Origin: Lachnospiraceae bacterium UBA1683
GTDB lineage: Bacteria > Bacillota > Clostridia > Lachnospirales > Lachnospiraceae
Length of the DNA: 64,000 bases
Reading direction: 5' to 3'
Assembly (NCBI GenBank): GCA_002320245.1
Contig: DCKD01000013.1
Location: 32,593 to 96,592 of the forward strand
The notes beneath the pieces were generated by a model. That model was given only the letters and a program-made list of their open reading frames with translations. It searched no databases and was not told where the DNA came from. The translations under genes were made by a program, and so were the position numbers. This document shows positions 43,886 through 51,711 of this stretch, piece by piece. Positions within the stretch are counted from its first letter, which is position 1; each line of letters starts with the position of its first letter.

Positions 43886-43974
43886 CGTTTGGGGACGTAG
43901 TAAAGTCACACTTTACTACGTCCCCAAACGCGTGCAAGGGTGTCCCCATTTAATTCCAAGGGTGTCCCTTTTTA
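43886..43974. repeat. Family A REP-like element, copy 2
   Basis: CGTTTGGGGACGTAGTAAAG and its complement (ending CCCCAAACG at 43930) form a near-perfect stem; two GGTGTCCC tails follow. It sits between the convergent rbr and patB genes and touches the patB stop, so it may also act as terminator. Confidence 0.85.
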
Positions 43975-45177
43975 AAATACATATTTTTCCAATCTATCAA
44001 ATGCCTCTTGCACTCTGGACAACGGCAACGCAAGATTTATTCGTATATGGCAAGGCCCGTGGAATGCACGCCCGTCCTGCCATGCCACACCAACATCCCA
44101 TCCGGATTTCAACAGTTCGTCAATTAATTTCCCATATTTTTCACACCATGCAGTACAATCTAAGAACAGCATATATGTTCCCTGTGGACAACTCACCTCA
44201 ACCCCATCAAAATGTGTGTCGATGAAATCACATGCATACTTCACATTTTCTGTCAACACCTGACATAACTCATCTACCCACTCATAGCCTTCCGGCTTAT
44301 AGGCTCCAATGAGTGCATACATAGATAATACATTCATCGAATTGTAATGAGACAGAGAAGATTCCTTCTCCACCCTTTCACGTATCCATGAATTATAGAT
44401 AATGTGGTAGCTTCCAACCAACCCCGCCAAATTAAACGTCTTAGATGGAGCATACAACGCAACTGTTCGATTGCGGGCATCCTCAGAAACAGACTGCGTC
44501 GGTATATGTTTATGTCCTGACAGCAAAATATCGGACCAAATTTCGTCAGAAATGACAAATACATCATGTTTTTTGTATAGTTCCATTGCCTGTTCCAATT
44601 CCCACTGCTCCCAGACACGTCCACATGGATTATGCGGGGAACAGAATACTGCAGCATGGATATTATTTTCCACGATTTTCTTCTCCATATCCGCAAAATC
44701 CATACGCCATGCATTCTTATTATCCTTCACAAGCGGACTATGAATAATATGATACCCGTTATTCTCCAGACTGTTGGTAAACCCAATATATGTCGGGGAA
44801 TGCAGCAATACATTATCCCCTTTCGAACAAAATACATTTAATGCGCTGATTACACCTCCAAGCACACCATTTTCATATCCGATATGTTCTGTAGAGAGAC
44901 CTGTCACCCCATTTCGCCTTTCCTGCCACCGGATAATTGCATCATAATATTCTTTTCTCGCCTGAAAATATCCATATGCCGGATGCTTTGCGCGTTCAAT
45001 CATCATCTCCGGAATTGTTGGTACAGTCGGAAAATTCATATCCGCTACCCACATCGGAATCAAATCGAAACCTGCCTTTGGCGCCTGAATCCCAAATCCA
45101 CCCGACGTTCCCGGTGCATCTACTGCAATTGCATCCTTGTCATGCCTGTCCATAACAGAAGTAAAATCATATTTCAT
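43972..45177 (-). CDS. patB: PatB/MalY-type pyridoxal phosphate C-S lyase
   Basis: The 401-residue protein belongs to class I/II aminotransferases of the cystathionine beta-lyase (PatB/MalY) group. Motifs are FDLIPMWVADMNFPTVP near the N-terminus, FCSPHNPCGRVW, ISDEIWSDILL with the cofactor Asp, the lysine site YAPSKTFNLAGL and the arginine HIRINLALP. It should cleave C-S bonds of cystathionine or cysteine conjugates, releasing pyruvate and ammonia. The start at 45177 has AAAGGA upstream; the longer frame to 45222 lies in a repeat element. REP-like copies flank both sides. Confidence 0.9.
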   Translation of the reverse strand: MKYDFTSVMDRHDKDAIAVDAPGTSGGFGIQAPKAGFDLIPMWVADMNFPTVPTIPEMMIERAKHPAYGYFQARKEYYDAIIRWQERRNGVTGLSTEHIGYENGVLGGVISALNVFCSKGDNVLLHSPTYIGFTNSLENNGYHIIHSPLVKDNKNAWRMDFADMEKKIVENNIHAAVFCSPHNPCGRVWEQWELEQAMELYKKHDVFVISDEIWSDILLSGHKHIPTQSVSEDARNRTVALYAPSKTFNLAGLVGSYHIIYNSWIRERVEKESSLSHYNSMNVLSMYALIGAYKPEGYEWVDELCQVLTENVKYACDFIDTHFDGVEVSCPQGTYMLFLDCTAWCEKYGKLIDELLKSGWDVGVAWQDGRAFHGPCHIRINLALPLSRVQEAFDRLEKYVF

Positions 45178-45197
45178 ATGTAAAATTCCTTTCTTTT

Positions 45198-45281
45198 GGG
45201 ACGTAGTAAAGTCGAAGTTCACTACGTCCCCATTTGAAGTTCAGGGTGTCCCTTTTTGAAGTCAGAGGTGTCCCCTTTTTC
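45198..45281. repeat. Family A REP-like element, copy 3
   Basis: TTGGGACGTAGTAAAGTCG with the right arm ACTACGTCCCCA and two tails (GGTGTCCC) lie between the divergent patB and formate channel genes. The palindrome is a little less perfect than the other copies. Confidence 0.85.
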
Positions 45282-45365
45282 ACTTATCGTATCTTTTTTC
45301 TCTATTATTGTCAAATCCTGTTGTATTTTCATTTTGTACCTATGGAAAAACATTCCTGAAATTCC

Positions 45366-45393
45366 TTGAAATCTGCTTTACATCTAGTATAAT
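45366..45393 (+). promoter_or_regulatory. Sigma-A promoter of the formate/nitrite channel gene
   Basis: TTGAAA (45366-45371), 16 bases, TATAAT (45388-45393), giving a leader of about 55 bases. Confidence 0.75.
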
Positions 45394-45453
45394 AAACGTT
45401 GTTTTTTGTCGTTAATAATTTAACATAATCTACGAAAGAATGAGGGAATTTGA

Positions 45454-46290
45454 ATGGATAATCACTTTAATACTCCATCTGAGGTTGTCGACCTGAGTAT
45501 TCAGGCGTGCGAGGGCAAGACGAAACTTCCGCTTGGAAAAATGATTTTGATGGGAATTATGGCGGGTGCCTTTATTGCCTTTGGGGGTGCTACCAGCAGC
45601 ACCGCGGCCCATGCAATTGAGAATGTAGGCGTATCAAGAATCGTTGCCGGAAGCATTTTCCCGGTTGGTCTGATGCTAATTGTATTTCTGGGTGGAGAAC
45701 TGTTCACGGGAAACTGCCTGATTATTATGGATGTTCTGGACAGACGTGTGACTTGGACAGAACTGGTTCGTGACTTGGTAATTGTATATTTCAGTAATCT
45801 AATCGGTGCGCTGCTGGTCGATGTACTGATTATATTCAGTGGGAATCTAAACTATTCCGGCAGTCTGCTAGGTGCTTACACAATAAAAGTCGCTATTGGC
45901 AAAATTGCAGTAACGCCAATTCAGGGTATCACCTCCGGTATTCTCTGTAATGTGCTTGTATGCCTTGCCGTTCTGACGGCTACCTCCGCAACCGATATTG
46001 CGGGGAAAGTATGGGCGATTTTTTTCCCGATTTGTGCATTTGTTGTCGGTGGTTTTGAACACTGCGTTGCCAATATGTTCTATATTCCGGCAGGAATTAT
46101 GGCAGCATCTAATCCGCTCTACGCAGAAAAAGCAAAAGAGGCTTACGGCATTACCGCAGATCAGCTTGCAAGCCTGAATGTTGTTGACAGCCTGAATAAC
46201 TTCATCCCGGTTACCATCGGAAATATCATTGGTGGGATGATTTTTGTCGGCATACCATTGTATCTGATTCACAAAAAGAAATGGAATTAA
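45454..46290 (+). CDS. Formate/nitrite channel (FNT family)
   Basis: The 278-residue membrane protein has six helices and the FNT signature regions: GAFIAFGGATSSTAAHA near the first helix, GGELFTGNCLIIM, GITSGILCNVLVCLAVL, and GGFEHCVANMFYIPAGIMA with the conserved central His. FNT proteins conduct formate, nitrite or hydrosulfide. In a fermenting anaerobe formate export is the likely role. The neighbour PatB-type lyase can release sulfide, so hydrosulfide is an alternative. GAGGG lies before the ATG. REP-like elements bracket the gene. Confidence 0.92.
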   Translation: MDNHFNTPSEVVDLSIQACEGKTKLPLGKMILMGIMAGAFIAFGGATSSTAAHAIENVGVSRIVAGSIFPVGLMLIVFLGGELFTGNCLIIMDVLDRRVTWTELVRDLVIVYFSNLIGALLVDVLIIFSGNLNYSGSLLGAYTIKVAIGKIAVTPIQGITSGILCNVLVCLAVLTATSATDIAGKVWAIFFPICAFVVGGFEHCVANMFYIPAGIMAASNPLYAEKAKEAYGITADQLASLNVVDSLNNFIPVTIGNIIGGMIFVGIPLYLIHKKKWN

Positions 46291-46305
46291 ACGAGAAAAA
46301 TATGA

Positions 46306-46348
46306 AAATGGGGACGTAGTAAAGTGCGAGTTTACTACGTCCCCATTT
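46306..46348. repeat. Family A REP-like element, short copy 4
   Basis: AAATGGGGACGTAGTAAA pairs with its complement ending CCCCATTT (46348). No GGTGTCCC tails are present. It sits between convergent genes (FNT channel and spoIIQ-like), so it can serve as a bidirectional terminator. Confidence 0.8.
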
Positions 46349-46354
46349 CCTCAT

Positions 46355-47104
46355 TTATCCTTCCATAAAATCCAGTGGATTGACCGGCTCCCCGTCTTTG
46401 AGTATTTCAAAGTAGAGGTTTGCGCCTTCTACAGAATAGTATTTTGTCGGTTCGCTCATGTAGCCAACCAGTTCTCCGGTTCCTACATAATCACCAATCT
46501 GAAGCGGTACTTCTTTTAACTGTCCATATACGGCTGTATATCCATTTCCCATATCCAATGTGACAGTTGTCCCTGTCTGTGCAGTCTGTTCAATATTTGT
46601 CACGATTCCCGGTGCGGATGCTCCGATTTCCTCTCCGACCTGTCCACCGATAATCATTGCCGGATTATACTTATATTGTTCCAGTGTAGAAAAATATACG
46701 GTCTGATCCATACTGTATCCGATTATCGTTGCACCGCTCGCCGGCCATTCCAAAATACTGCTCTCGTCAAACCATACTCCGGTTGTATCACCTGTAGTCT
46801 CTGCCTGCTCTGTGCCTTCCAATTCAGTCTCTTCTGTACTTTCCGGTGCTGTACCCTCTTCTTCGGTATCGGATGTATTGCTTTCTGTTTCAGGCAGCAT
46901 GATGTCATCAGTTGTTGTTGCCTGACTGTTCTCCTCTGTCTGTTCTGTCTCTTCCTGTGCCTCTGCCAACTGCTGATTCATTTTATCCTGATAATTGCTG
47001 AATGTATATGAACCAACACCTGCAATTACCGCGATAAAGCAGATGACAACTGCCACTGCTGCGCCTTTTCCTTTTAAAAAGGACGTTTTTTCATTCTTAT
47101 TCAT
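46355..47104 (-). CDS. spoIIQ: SpoIIQ-like M23 family protein, catalytic His residues missing
   Basis: The 249-residue protein has a membrane helix (about 15-35), a long Glu/Thr-rich linker (about 45-110) and an M23 (LytM-type) domain. The catalytic pattern is broken: GYTAVYGQL stands where a YGHL-type His is expected, and GANLYFEILKDG where HLHFEI is expected. It should therefore be a structural forespore protein and not a peptidase, like SpoIIQ of the forespore-mother cell channel. The spoIID gene directly upstream is the usual clostridial neighbour. The start is ATG at 47104 with GAGG eight bases away. Confidence 0.82.
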   Translation of the reverse strand: MNKNEKTSFLKGKGAAVAVVICFIAVIAGVGSYTFSNYQDKMNQQLAEAQEETEQTEENSQATTTDDIMLPETESNTSDTEEEGTAPESTEETELEGTEQAETTGDTTGVWFDESSILEWPASGATIIGYSMDQTVYFSTLEQYKYNPAMIIGGQVGEEIGASAPGIVTNIEQTAQTGTTVTLDMGNGYTAVYGQLKEVPLQIGDYVGTGELVGYMSEPTKYYSVEGANLYFEILKDGEPVNPLDFMEG

Positions 47105-47156
47105 ATTCATCACCTCTGGCTATATTTTTGCCAGATTTGTGACGTCTTATTCTTTT

Positions 47157-48158
47157 CTACTGAAACTTTTGCTGAATATCTCCGCCATCCGTTAATTCTG
47201 TCCCTTCAAAGAAATATTCCAGAATTTCCTCGTAAGTCTTTCCCTCCTTCGCCATCTCGTTTGCAGTCCACTGGCTCATTCCCAAACCATGTCCGTTTCC
47301 CATCGTTCGAATCTGTAATTCACCATCCACATCTTTGATAGAAAAGGAACTGGATGGCAGTGACAATGCTTCCCGAAATTGCTCTCCGGTACAGGTTGTC
47401 TCCCCAATCTGCATCTGGGATACATAGTTTGCTGAATCATAGGAAATAATCTGGAAATCAGAAAATTTATATGTTTTTTTTGCGTCTTTTTCATTTACCG
47501 CTACAAGAAATGGCTGACATTTCTTCTGCACTTCTTCATAGGATAATGTATGAATCTGCAGTTCATCTTCCGCCTCCTTATCCTGCGGACACTCCCGGAC
47601 AGTAAGATATGGATAGTTATCCTGTCCGGTAACTTCCTGATAGCTTCTTGTCATACCGTTACTGGACTGATGAAATGGCACATATGCATAGGTTCCCTGA
47701 TAAAACAGTACCTGGTTCGCCGTCTCATCCACTGCTTTTTTCAGCGCATCATAATATGTTTCATAATCAAACTGAATCTGCCGTTTTTCCATATCTTCCT
47801 CTTTAAGATACTGCTCTGCAAAAACAGTCTCGTTTCCCTCTGCCAAATCTTCATCAAGTATCTGATATAATTTTGTCCGAATCAGCACTGCCTGTGCTTT
47901 TAAAAATTCCGGTTCTGATTCCGCGGATGTTTCCTTCGCTAATATTCCAATGAAATACTCATCCCACGGCATTTCCGTAACCTGCTCCTCTCCACTGACA
48001 GGCACATCCTTCACATTGACATATATCTGAGCATCATTTCCGTTTGCCCGTATCTCCTTCCCATGCATAAATACCGTTACTACATAAGGAAACAGAAACA
48101 GAATCACAAGGAATGCTCCCAGTGACTTCAGTTTCTGCCTTATCTTTTCATTTTTCAT
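47157..48158 (-). CDS. spoIID: Stage II sporulation protein D (SpoIID)
   Basis: SpoIID is a membrane-anchored lytic transglycosylase that drives engulfment. The 333 residues have an N-terminal helix (about 10-32), the motif ILAKETSAESEPEFLKAQAV, in which the Glu is the expected catalytic residue, and the C-terminal GNGHGLGMSQWTANEMA. Partner SpoIIP/SpoIIM genes are not next to it; the SpoIIQ-like gene follows after 52 bases. The start is ATG at 48158, whose GGAGGG lies in the stem of a strong hairpin (48163-48196). Confidence 0.93.
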   Translation of the reverse strand: MKNEKIRQKLKSLGAFLVILFLFPYVVTVFMHGKEIRANGNDAQIYVNVKDVPVSGEEQVTEMPWDEYFIGILAKETSAESEPEFLKAQAVLIRTKLYQILDEDLAEGNETVFAEQYLKEEDMEKRQIQFDYETYYDALKKAVDETANQVLFYQGTYAYVPFHQSSNGMTRSYQEVTGQDNYPYLTVRECPQDKEAEDELQIHTLSYEEVQKKCQPFLVAVNEKDAKKTYKFSDFQIISYDSANYVSQMQIGETTCTGEQFREALSLPSSSFSIKDVDGELQIRTMGNGHGLGMSQWTANEMAKEGKTYEEILEYFFEGTELTDGGDIQQKFQ

Positions 48159-48162
48159 AAAA

Positions 48163-48196
48163 ACAGCCCTCCATATCATATGATATGAAAGGCTGT
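48163..48196 (-). promoter_or_regulatory. Hairpin that sequesters the spoIID ribosome site
   Basis: Minus strand ACAGCCTTTCATATCA pairs with TGATATGGAGGGCTGT over 16 positions (two G-U), followed by TTTTT and then the ATG. The GGAGGG ribosome site is inside the 3' arm. It has the form of a terminator or a translation-blocking stem right at the start codon. Confidence 0.65.
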
Positions 48197-48238
48197 CTCT
48201 ATATATTCCTTTTACATAAAAATTTTCATCTTTTATTT

Positions 48239-48381
48239 GTAACTGTTCAGAGCCATGCGCATCTGCAACGGTTTTATGTGTTGGATGCTTGCTTACATAA
48301 GCATAAATCGGTGCAGATGCATATGTCGGGTACGCCACATCTCAAAATACGCAGGATTTTGAGATGTCTCTGAACAGTTAC
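48239..48381. other. Structured palindromic element with three inner hairpins
   Basis: GTAACTGTTCAGAG (48239-48252) is the exact complement of 48368-48381. Inside are ACATCTCAAAAT (48337-48348) with ATTTTGAGATGT (48356-48367), GCATCTGCA (48259-48267) with TGCAGATGC (48312-48320), and ATGCTT with AAGCAT around 48285-48304. The set forms a multi-branched fold. It lies between spoIID and the upstream membrane protein gene and codes for nothing. Confidence 0.6.
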
Positions 48382-48418
48382 TTTTATTTTACATCTGCTG
48401 ACGAATCCTCATGCCCGG

Positions 48419-49219
48419 TCACACTCTCGGCTCTGCATCTGTACCCCCGTGCCCGCTCATTTCCTCCGTCTCTGCATCAGTATCTCCGTGCCCGGTCACT
48501 TTCTCCGGCTCCATTACGGAATCCCCATGCCCGGTCATTTTCAGCTCTGCCATTTCCGGCTCCGCAGTTGCCACTCCATCCGCCGGTCTTTCCAATGACC
48601 GGTTCCTCATCACAAAGAAAGAAACTGATTCATACATTGGGACAAGTACGCTTAATACTGCATGGACAACTGACATCGTACCGGAAGTCATCTGCCCGTA
48701 AATCTGACGGTTTACAAGAACACGAAATACTTTATACAGAACGACATACGCTGCTGATATCAGTACGATAATCAATACAAGCACTATCAGAATCAGGATT
48801 CTCCCTACCCCGACATGTATATTTCCATAATAATCAATCATAGAAATAAATGTGCCAAGCCCTAATAAACACATGATTACATAATAGATACTAAACACAG
48901 TACCATACATGAATGGAAGTGCCAGAAGCCAGATTCCCGTGTCACGCATCGTCCTGTTCTTAAATGTAATATCCCCGCTCAATTCACCCTGCAGATACGT
49001 TCTGGCGAATGGAATAAACGCAAGCCACGGATTATTCATGCCTTTGCGCTGCGCCATTGTGTACATTCCGAATCCCTTCAAAATATAGCTTACAAGCCCA
49101 AGAACAACTGCAAGCAACAAGATGATAATCCACACACCTATCAGCCCGGTTAGGACCCCTGAAAATGGATTCTGATCCGGTATCCGATAATTAAAATCAT
49201 ATCCATATCCGTTATACAT
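48419..49219 (-). CDS. Membrane protein with four helices and repeated C-terminal tail
   Basis: The 266-residue protein has helices at about 25-50, 95-125, 130-150 and 160-185, and the segment MAQRKGMNNPWLAFIPFART, typical of small Firmicute membrane proteins of the DUF5684 kind. The cytoplasmic tail repeats the pattern VTGHGDTDAETEEMSGHGG three times. Function is unknown. It starts at 49219 with AGGAGG nine bases upstream and follows glgP after 13 bases, so it is in the ileS-glgP unit. Confidence 0.6.
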   Translation of the reverse strand: MYNGYGYDFNYRIPDQNPFSGVLTGLIGVWIIILLLAVVLGLVSYILKGFGMYTMAQRKGMNNPWLAFIPFARTYLQGELSGDITFKNRTMRDTGIWLLALPFMYGTVFSIYYVIMCLLGLGTFISMIDYYGNIHVGVGRILILIVLVLIIVLISAAYVVLYKVFRVLVNRQIYGQMTSGTMSVVHAVLSVLVPMYESVSFFVMRNRSLERPADGVATAEPEMAELKMTGHGDSVMEPEKVTGHGDTDAETEEMSGHGGTDAEPRV

Positions 49220-49232
49220 ATATGAGCGCCTC

Positions 49233-51707
49233 CTACTCCGGCTGTCCTGACGGAACGGCAACCTTCTCCAATTTCCAGATATCCTTTACATATTCTTCGA
49301 TTGTACGGTCGGATGTGAACTTGCCGCTGCATGCTATGTTGAGCAATGCCATCTTAGACCATCTTGTCTGGTCACGGTAAGCTTCTTCCACCCTCTTCTG
49401 TGCATCGGCATAGGAGCGGAAATCTTTCAGAATGAAATAAGTATCTGCTCTGTCCGTACACTGCGTATTCAACAGTGAATTATAAAGGTTCTTATACATC
49501 TCGTGGTCACCATTTGCATAAGTGCCATCCATCAACTGGTCAACAACACGTTTCACATCCCAGTCATTGAAGTAAACGTCTGTCGGATTGTATCCGCCAT
49601 TATTCTCGTAATTGATGACTTCTTCTGAGCTCAGTCCAAAGATAAATGCATTTTCGATTCCGACTTCTTCCACAATTTCCACATTCGCGCCATCCATTGT
49701 TCCCAATGTCGGAGCCCCGTTCAGCATGAACTTCATATTACCTGTACCGGATGCCTCTTTGGATGCCGTTGAAATCTGTTCACTGACATCTGCTGCCGCA
49801 AAAATCAGTTCCGCATTGGATACGCGGTAATCTTCGATAAATACAACTTTAATCTTTCCATTGATACTTCTGTCATTATTAATGACATCTGCAACAGAGT
49901 TAATCAGCTTGATTGTCTCTTTTGCCCTCTGATACCCGGCAGCGGCCTTTGCACCAAAGATAAACGTTCTTGGGTAAAAGGACATTTCCGGATGCTCTTT
50001 AATCTGATTATACAGATACATTACATGCAGGATATTCAGAAGCTGACGCTTGTATTCGTGGAGACGTTTTACCTGCACGTCAAAAATAGAGCGCGGGTCT
50101 ACATCAATGCCATTATGCTCCTTGATATATTTTGCGAGACGTACCTTATTCTGGTACTTAATCTGCATAAATTCTTTTCTTGCCTGCACGTCATCTGCCA
50201 GCGGTTTCAGTTTTGAAATCTGAGACAGATCTGTAATCCAGCCGTCTCCAATCTTCTCCGTTACCCATGCTGACAGCAGCGGGTTTCCATGTGCGAGGAA
50301 ACGGCGCTGTGTGATACCATTTGTCTTATTATTGAATTTCTCCGGCATCATTTCATAAAAATCTTTGAGCTGCTCGTTCTTCAGAATCTCCGTATGCAGC
50401 TTAGCAACACCATTTACAGAAAATCCCGCAATAATCGCCATATTTGCCATGCGGACCTGTCCATCCCAGAGGATTGCCATCTTTTTCACTTTCTCCTCGT
50501 TGCCAGGATATTTTGCATGTACCTCTTCTATAAACCGGCGGTCAATTTCCTGTACAATCTGATAAATACGTGGAAGCAGTCTGGAGAACAGGTCAATTGG
50601 CCATTTCTCCAGTGCCTCTGCCATGATTGTATGGTTCGTGTATGCACATGTCTTTGTTGTGACATCCCACGCCTCTTCCCATGTCAGCCCTTCTTCATCA
50701 ATGAGTAAATGCATCAGCTCTGGTACTGCAACCGTCGGATGCGTATCATTCATCTGAATGACTACCTTCTCATACAGCTTGCGCACATCGCTGTTTGATT
50801 TTTTATATTTTGCAATCAATGCCTGCAGGCTTGCAGATATGAAGAAATACTGCTGTTTCAGGCGAAGCTCCTTTCCTGCATAGTGGTTATCGTTTGGATA
50901 CAGGACTTCTACAATTGTCTTCGCCAGATTCTCCTGCTCTACCGCCTTGTGGTAATCTCCGCGGTCGAAGGACTGGAGCTGGAAGTCTACAATTGCTTTT
51001 GCATCCCAGATACGCAGTGTATTTACAACGTGATTGCCATATCCTACAATCGGCATATCATACGGAATTGCAAGAACTGACTCATAATTCTCCTGAACAA
51101 ACTTGTCACGCCCTGTCTTCGGGTCTTTTTCAAAACGAATATTTCCTCCGAAACGAACCTCTTTGGCATATTCCTCCCGGCGAAGCTCGAATGGATTTCC
51201 TTCTTTTAACCAGTTATCCGGCGTCTCTACCTGATATCCGTTTTCAATTTTCTGTTTGAACATACCGTAACGGTAGCGGATACCGCATCCGTATGCAGGG
51301 TAATTCAATGTTGCCAGAGAATCCAGGAAACAGGCAGCCAGTCTTCCCAGACCGCCATTTCCAAGAGCTGCATCCGGCTCTTCGTCCTCAATCACATTCA
51401 GGTCAATGCCCATCTCATCCAGTGCTTCCTTTACTTCCTGATATGCCGTCATATTAATCAGGTTATTGCCCAGTGCGCGCCCCATCAAAAACTCCATGGA
51501 CATATAATATACCGTCTTTACATTCTGTTTCTCGTACAGGTTCTGAGTTTCAAACCAGTCGTCAATAATAATATCTTTTACCGCGTAAGACACAGCCTGA
51601 AAAACCTGCTGTTTTGTTGCCTCTTCAATTGTTTTACGGTAAAGAGTCTTGACATTTTCTCTTACTGCTTCCTTAAACGCCTCTTTTTCAAATCTTTTGC
51701 TATACAT
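49233..51707 (-). CDS. glgP: Glycogen/maltodextrin phosphorylase
   Basis: It releases glucose 1-phosphate from alpha-1,4-glucans. The 824 residues carry the phosphorylase signature EASGTGNMKFMLNGAPTLGT, with the pyridoxal phosphate lysine, and the motifs YYMSMEFLMGRALGNNL, ALGNGGLGRLAACFLDS and NDTHPTVAVPELM. Length is normal. The start is ATG at 51707; a frame to 51755 overlaps ileS and lacks a site. It lies four bases after ileS and is likely cotranscribed with it, an odd pairing of translation and glycogen use. No other glycogen gene is nearby. Confidence 0.96.
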   Translation of the reverse strand: MYSKRFEKEAFKEAVRENVKTLYRKTIEEATKQQVFQAVSYAVKDIIIDDWFETQNLYEKQNVKTVYYMSMEFLMGRALGNNLINMTAYQEVKEALDEMGIDLNVIEDEEPDAALGNGGLGRLAACFLDSLATLNYPAYGCGIRYRYGMFKQKIENGYQVETPDNWLKEGNPFELRREEYAKEVRFGGNIRFEKDPKTGRDKFVQENYESVLAIPYDMPIVGYGNHVVNTLRIWDAKAIVDFQLQSFDRGDYHKAVEQENLAKTIVEVLYPNDNHYAGKELRLKQQYFFISASLQALIAKYKKSNSDVRKLYEKVVIQMNDTHPTVAVPELMHLLIDEEGLTWEEAWDVTTKTCAYTNHTIMAEALEKWPIDLFSRLLPRIYQIVQEIDRRFIEEVHAKYPGNEEKVKKMAILWDGQVRMANMAIIAGFSVNGVAKLHTEILKNEQLKDFYEMMPEKFNNKTNGITQRRFLAHGNPLLSAWVTEKIGDGWITDLSQISKLKPLADDVQARKEFMQIKYQNKVRLAKYIKEHNGIDVDPRSIFDVQVKRLHEYKRQLLNILHVMYLYNQIKEHPEMSFYPRTFIFGAKAAAGYQRAKETIKLINSVADVINNDRSINGKIKVVFIEDYRVSNAELIFAAADVSEQISTASKEASGTGNMKFMLNGAPTLGTMDGANVEIVEEVGIENAFIFGLSSEEVINYENNGGYNPTDVYFNDWDVKRVVDQLMDGTYANGDHEMYKNLYNSLLNTQCTDRADTYFILKDFRSYADAQKRVEEAYRDQTRWSKMALLNIACSGKFTSDRTIEEYVKDIWKLEKVAVPSGQPE

Positions 51708-51711
51708 TTGT

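Noticed and set aside
45178..45222. N-terminal extension of the PatB-type protein
   Set aside because: The extra codons come from the REP-like element; the ATG at 45177 has its own ribosome site.
48159..48338. 60-codon N-terminal extension of SpoIID
   Set aside because: It crosses the palindromic element and the ribosome-site hairpin; the family start is at 48158.
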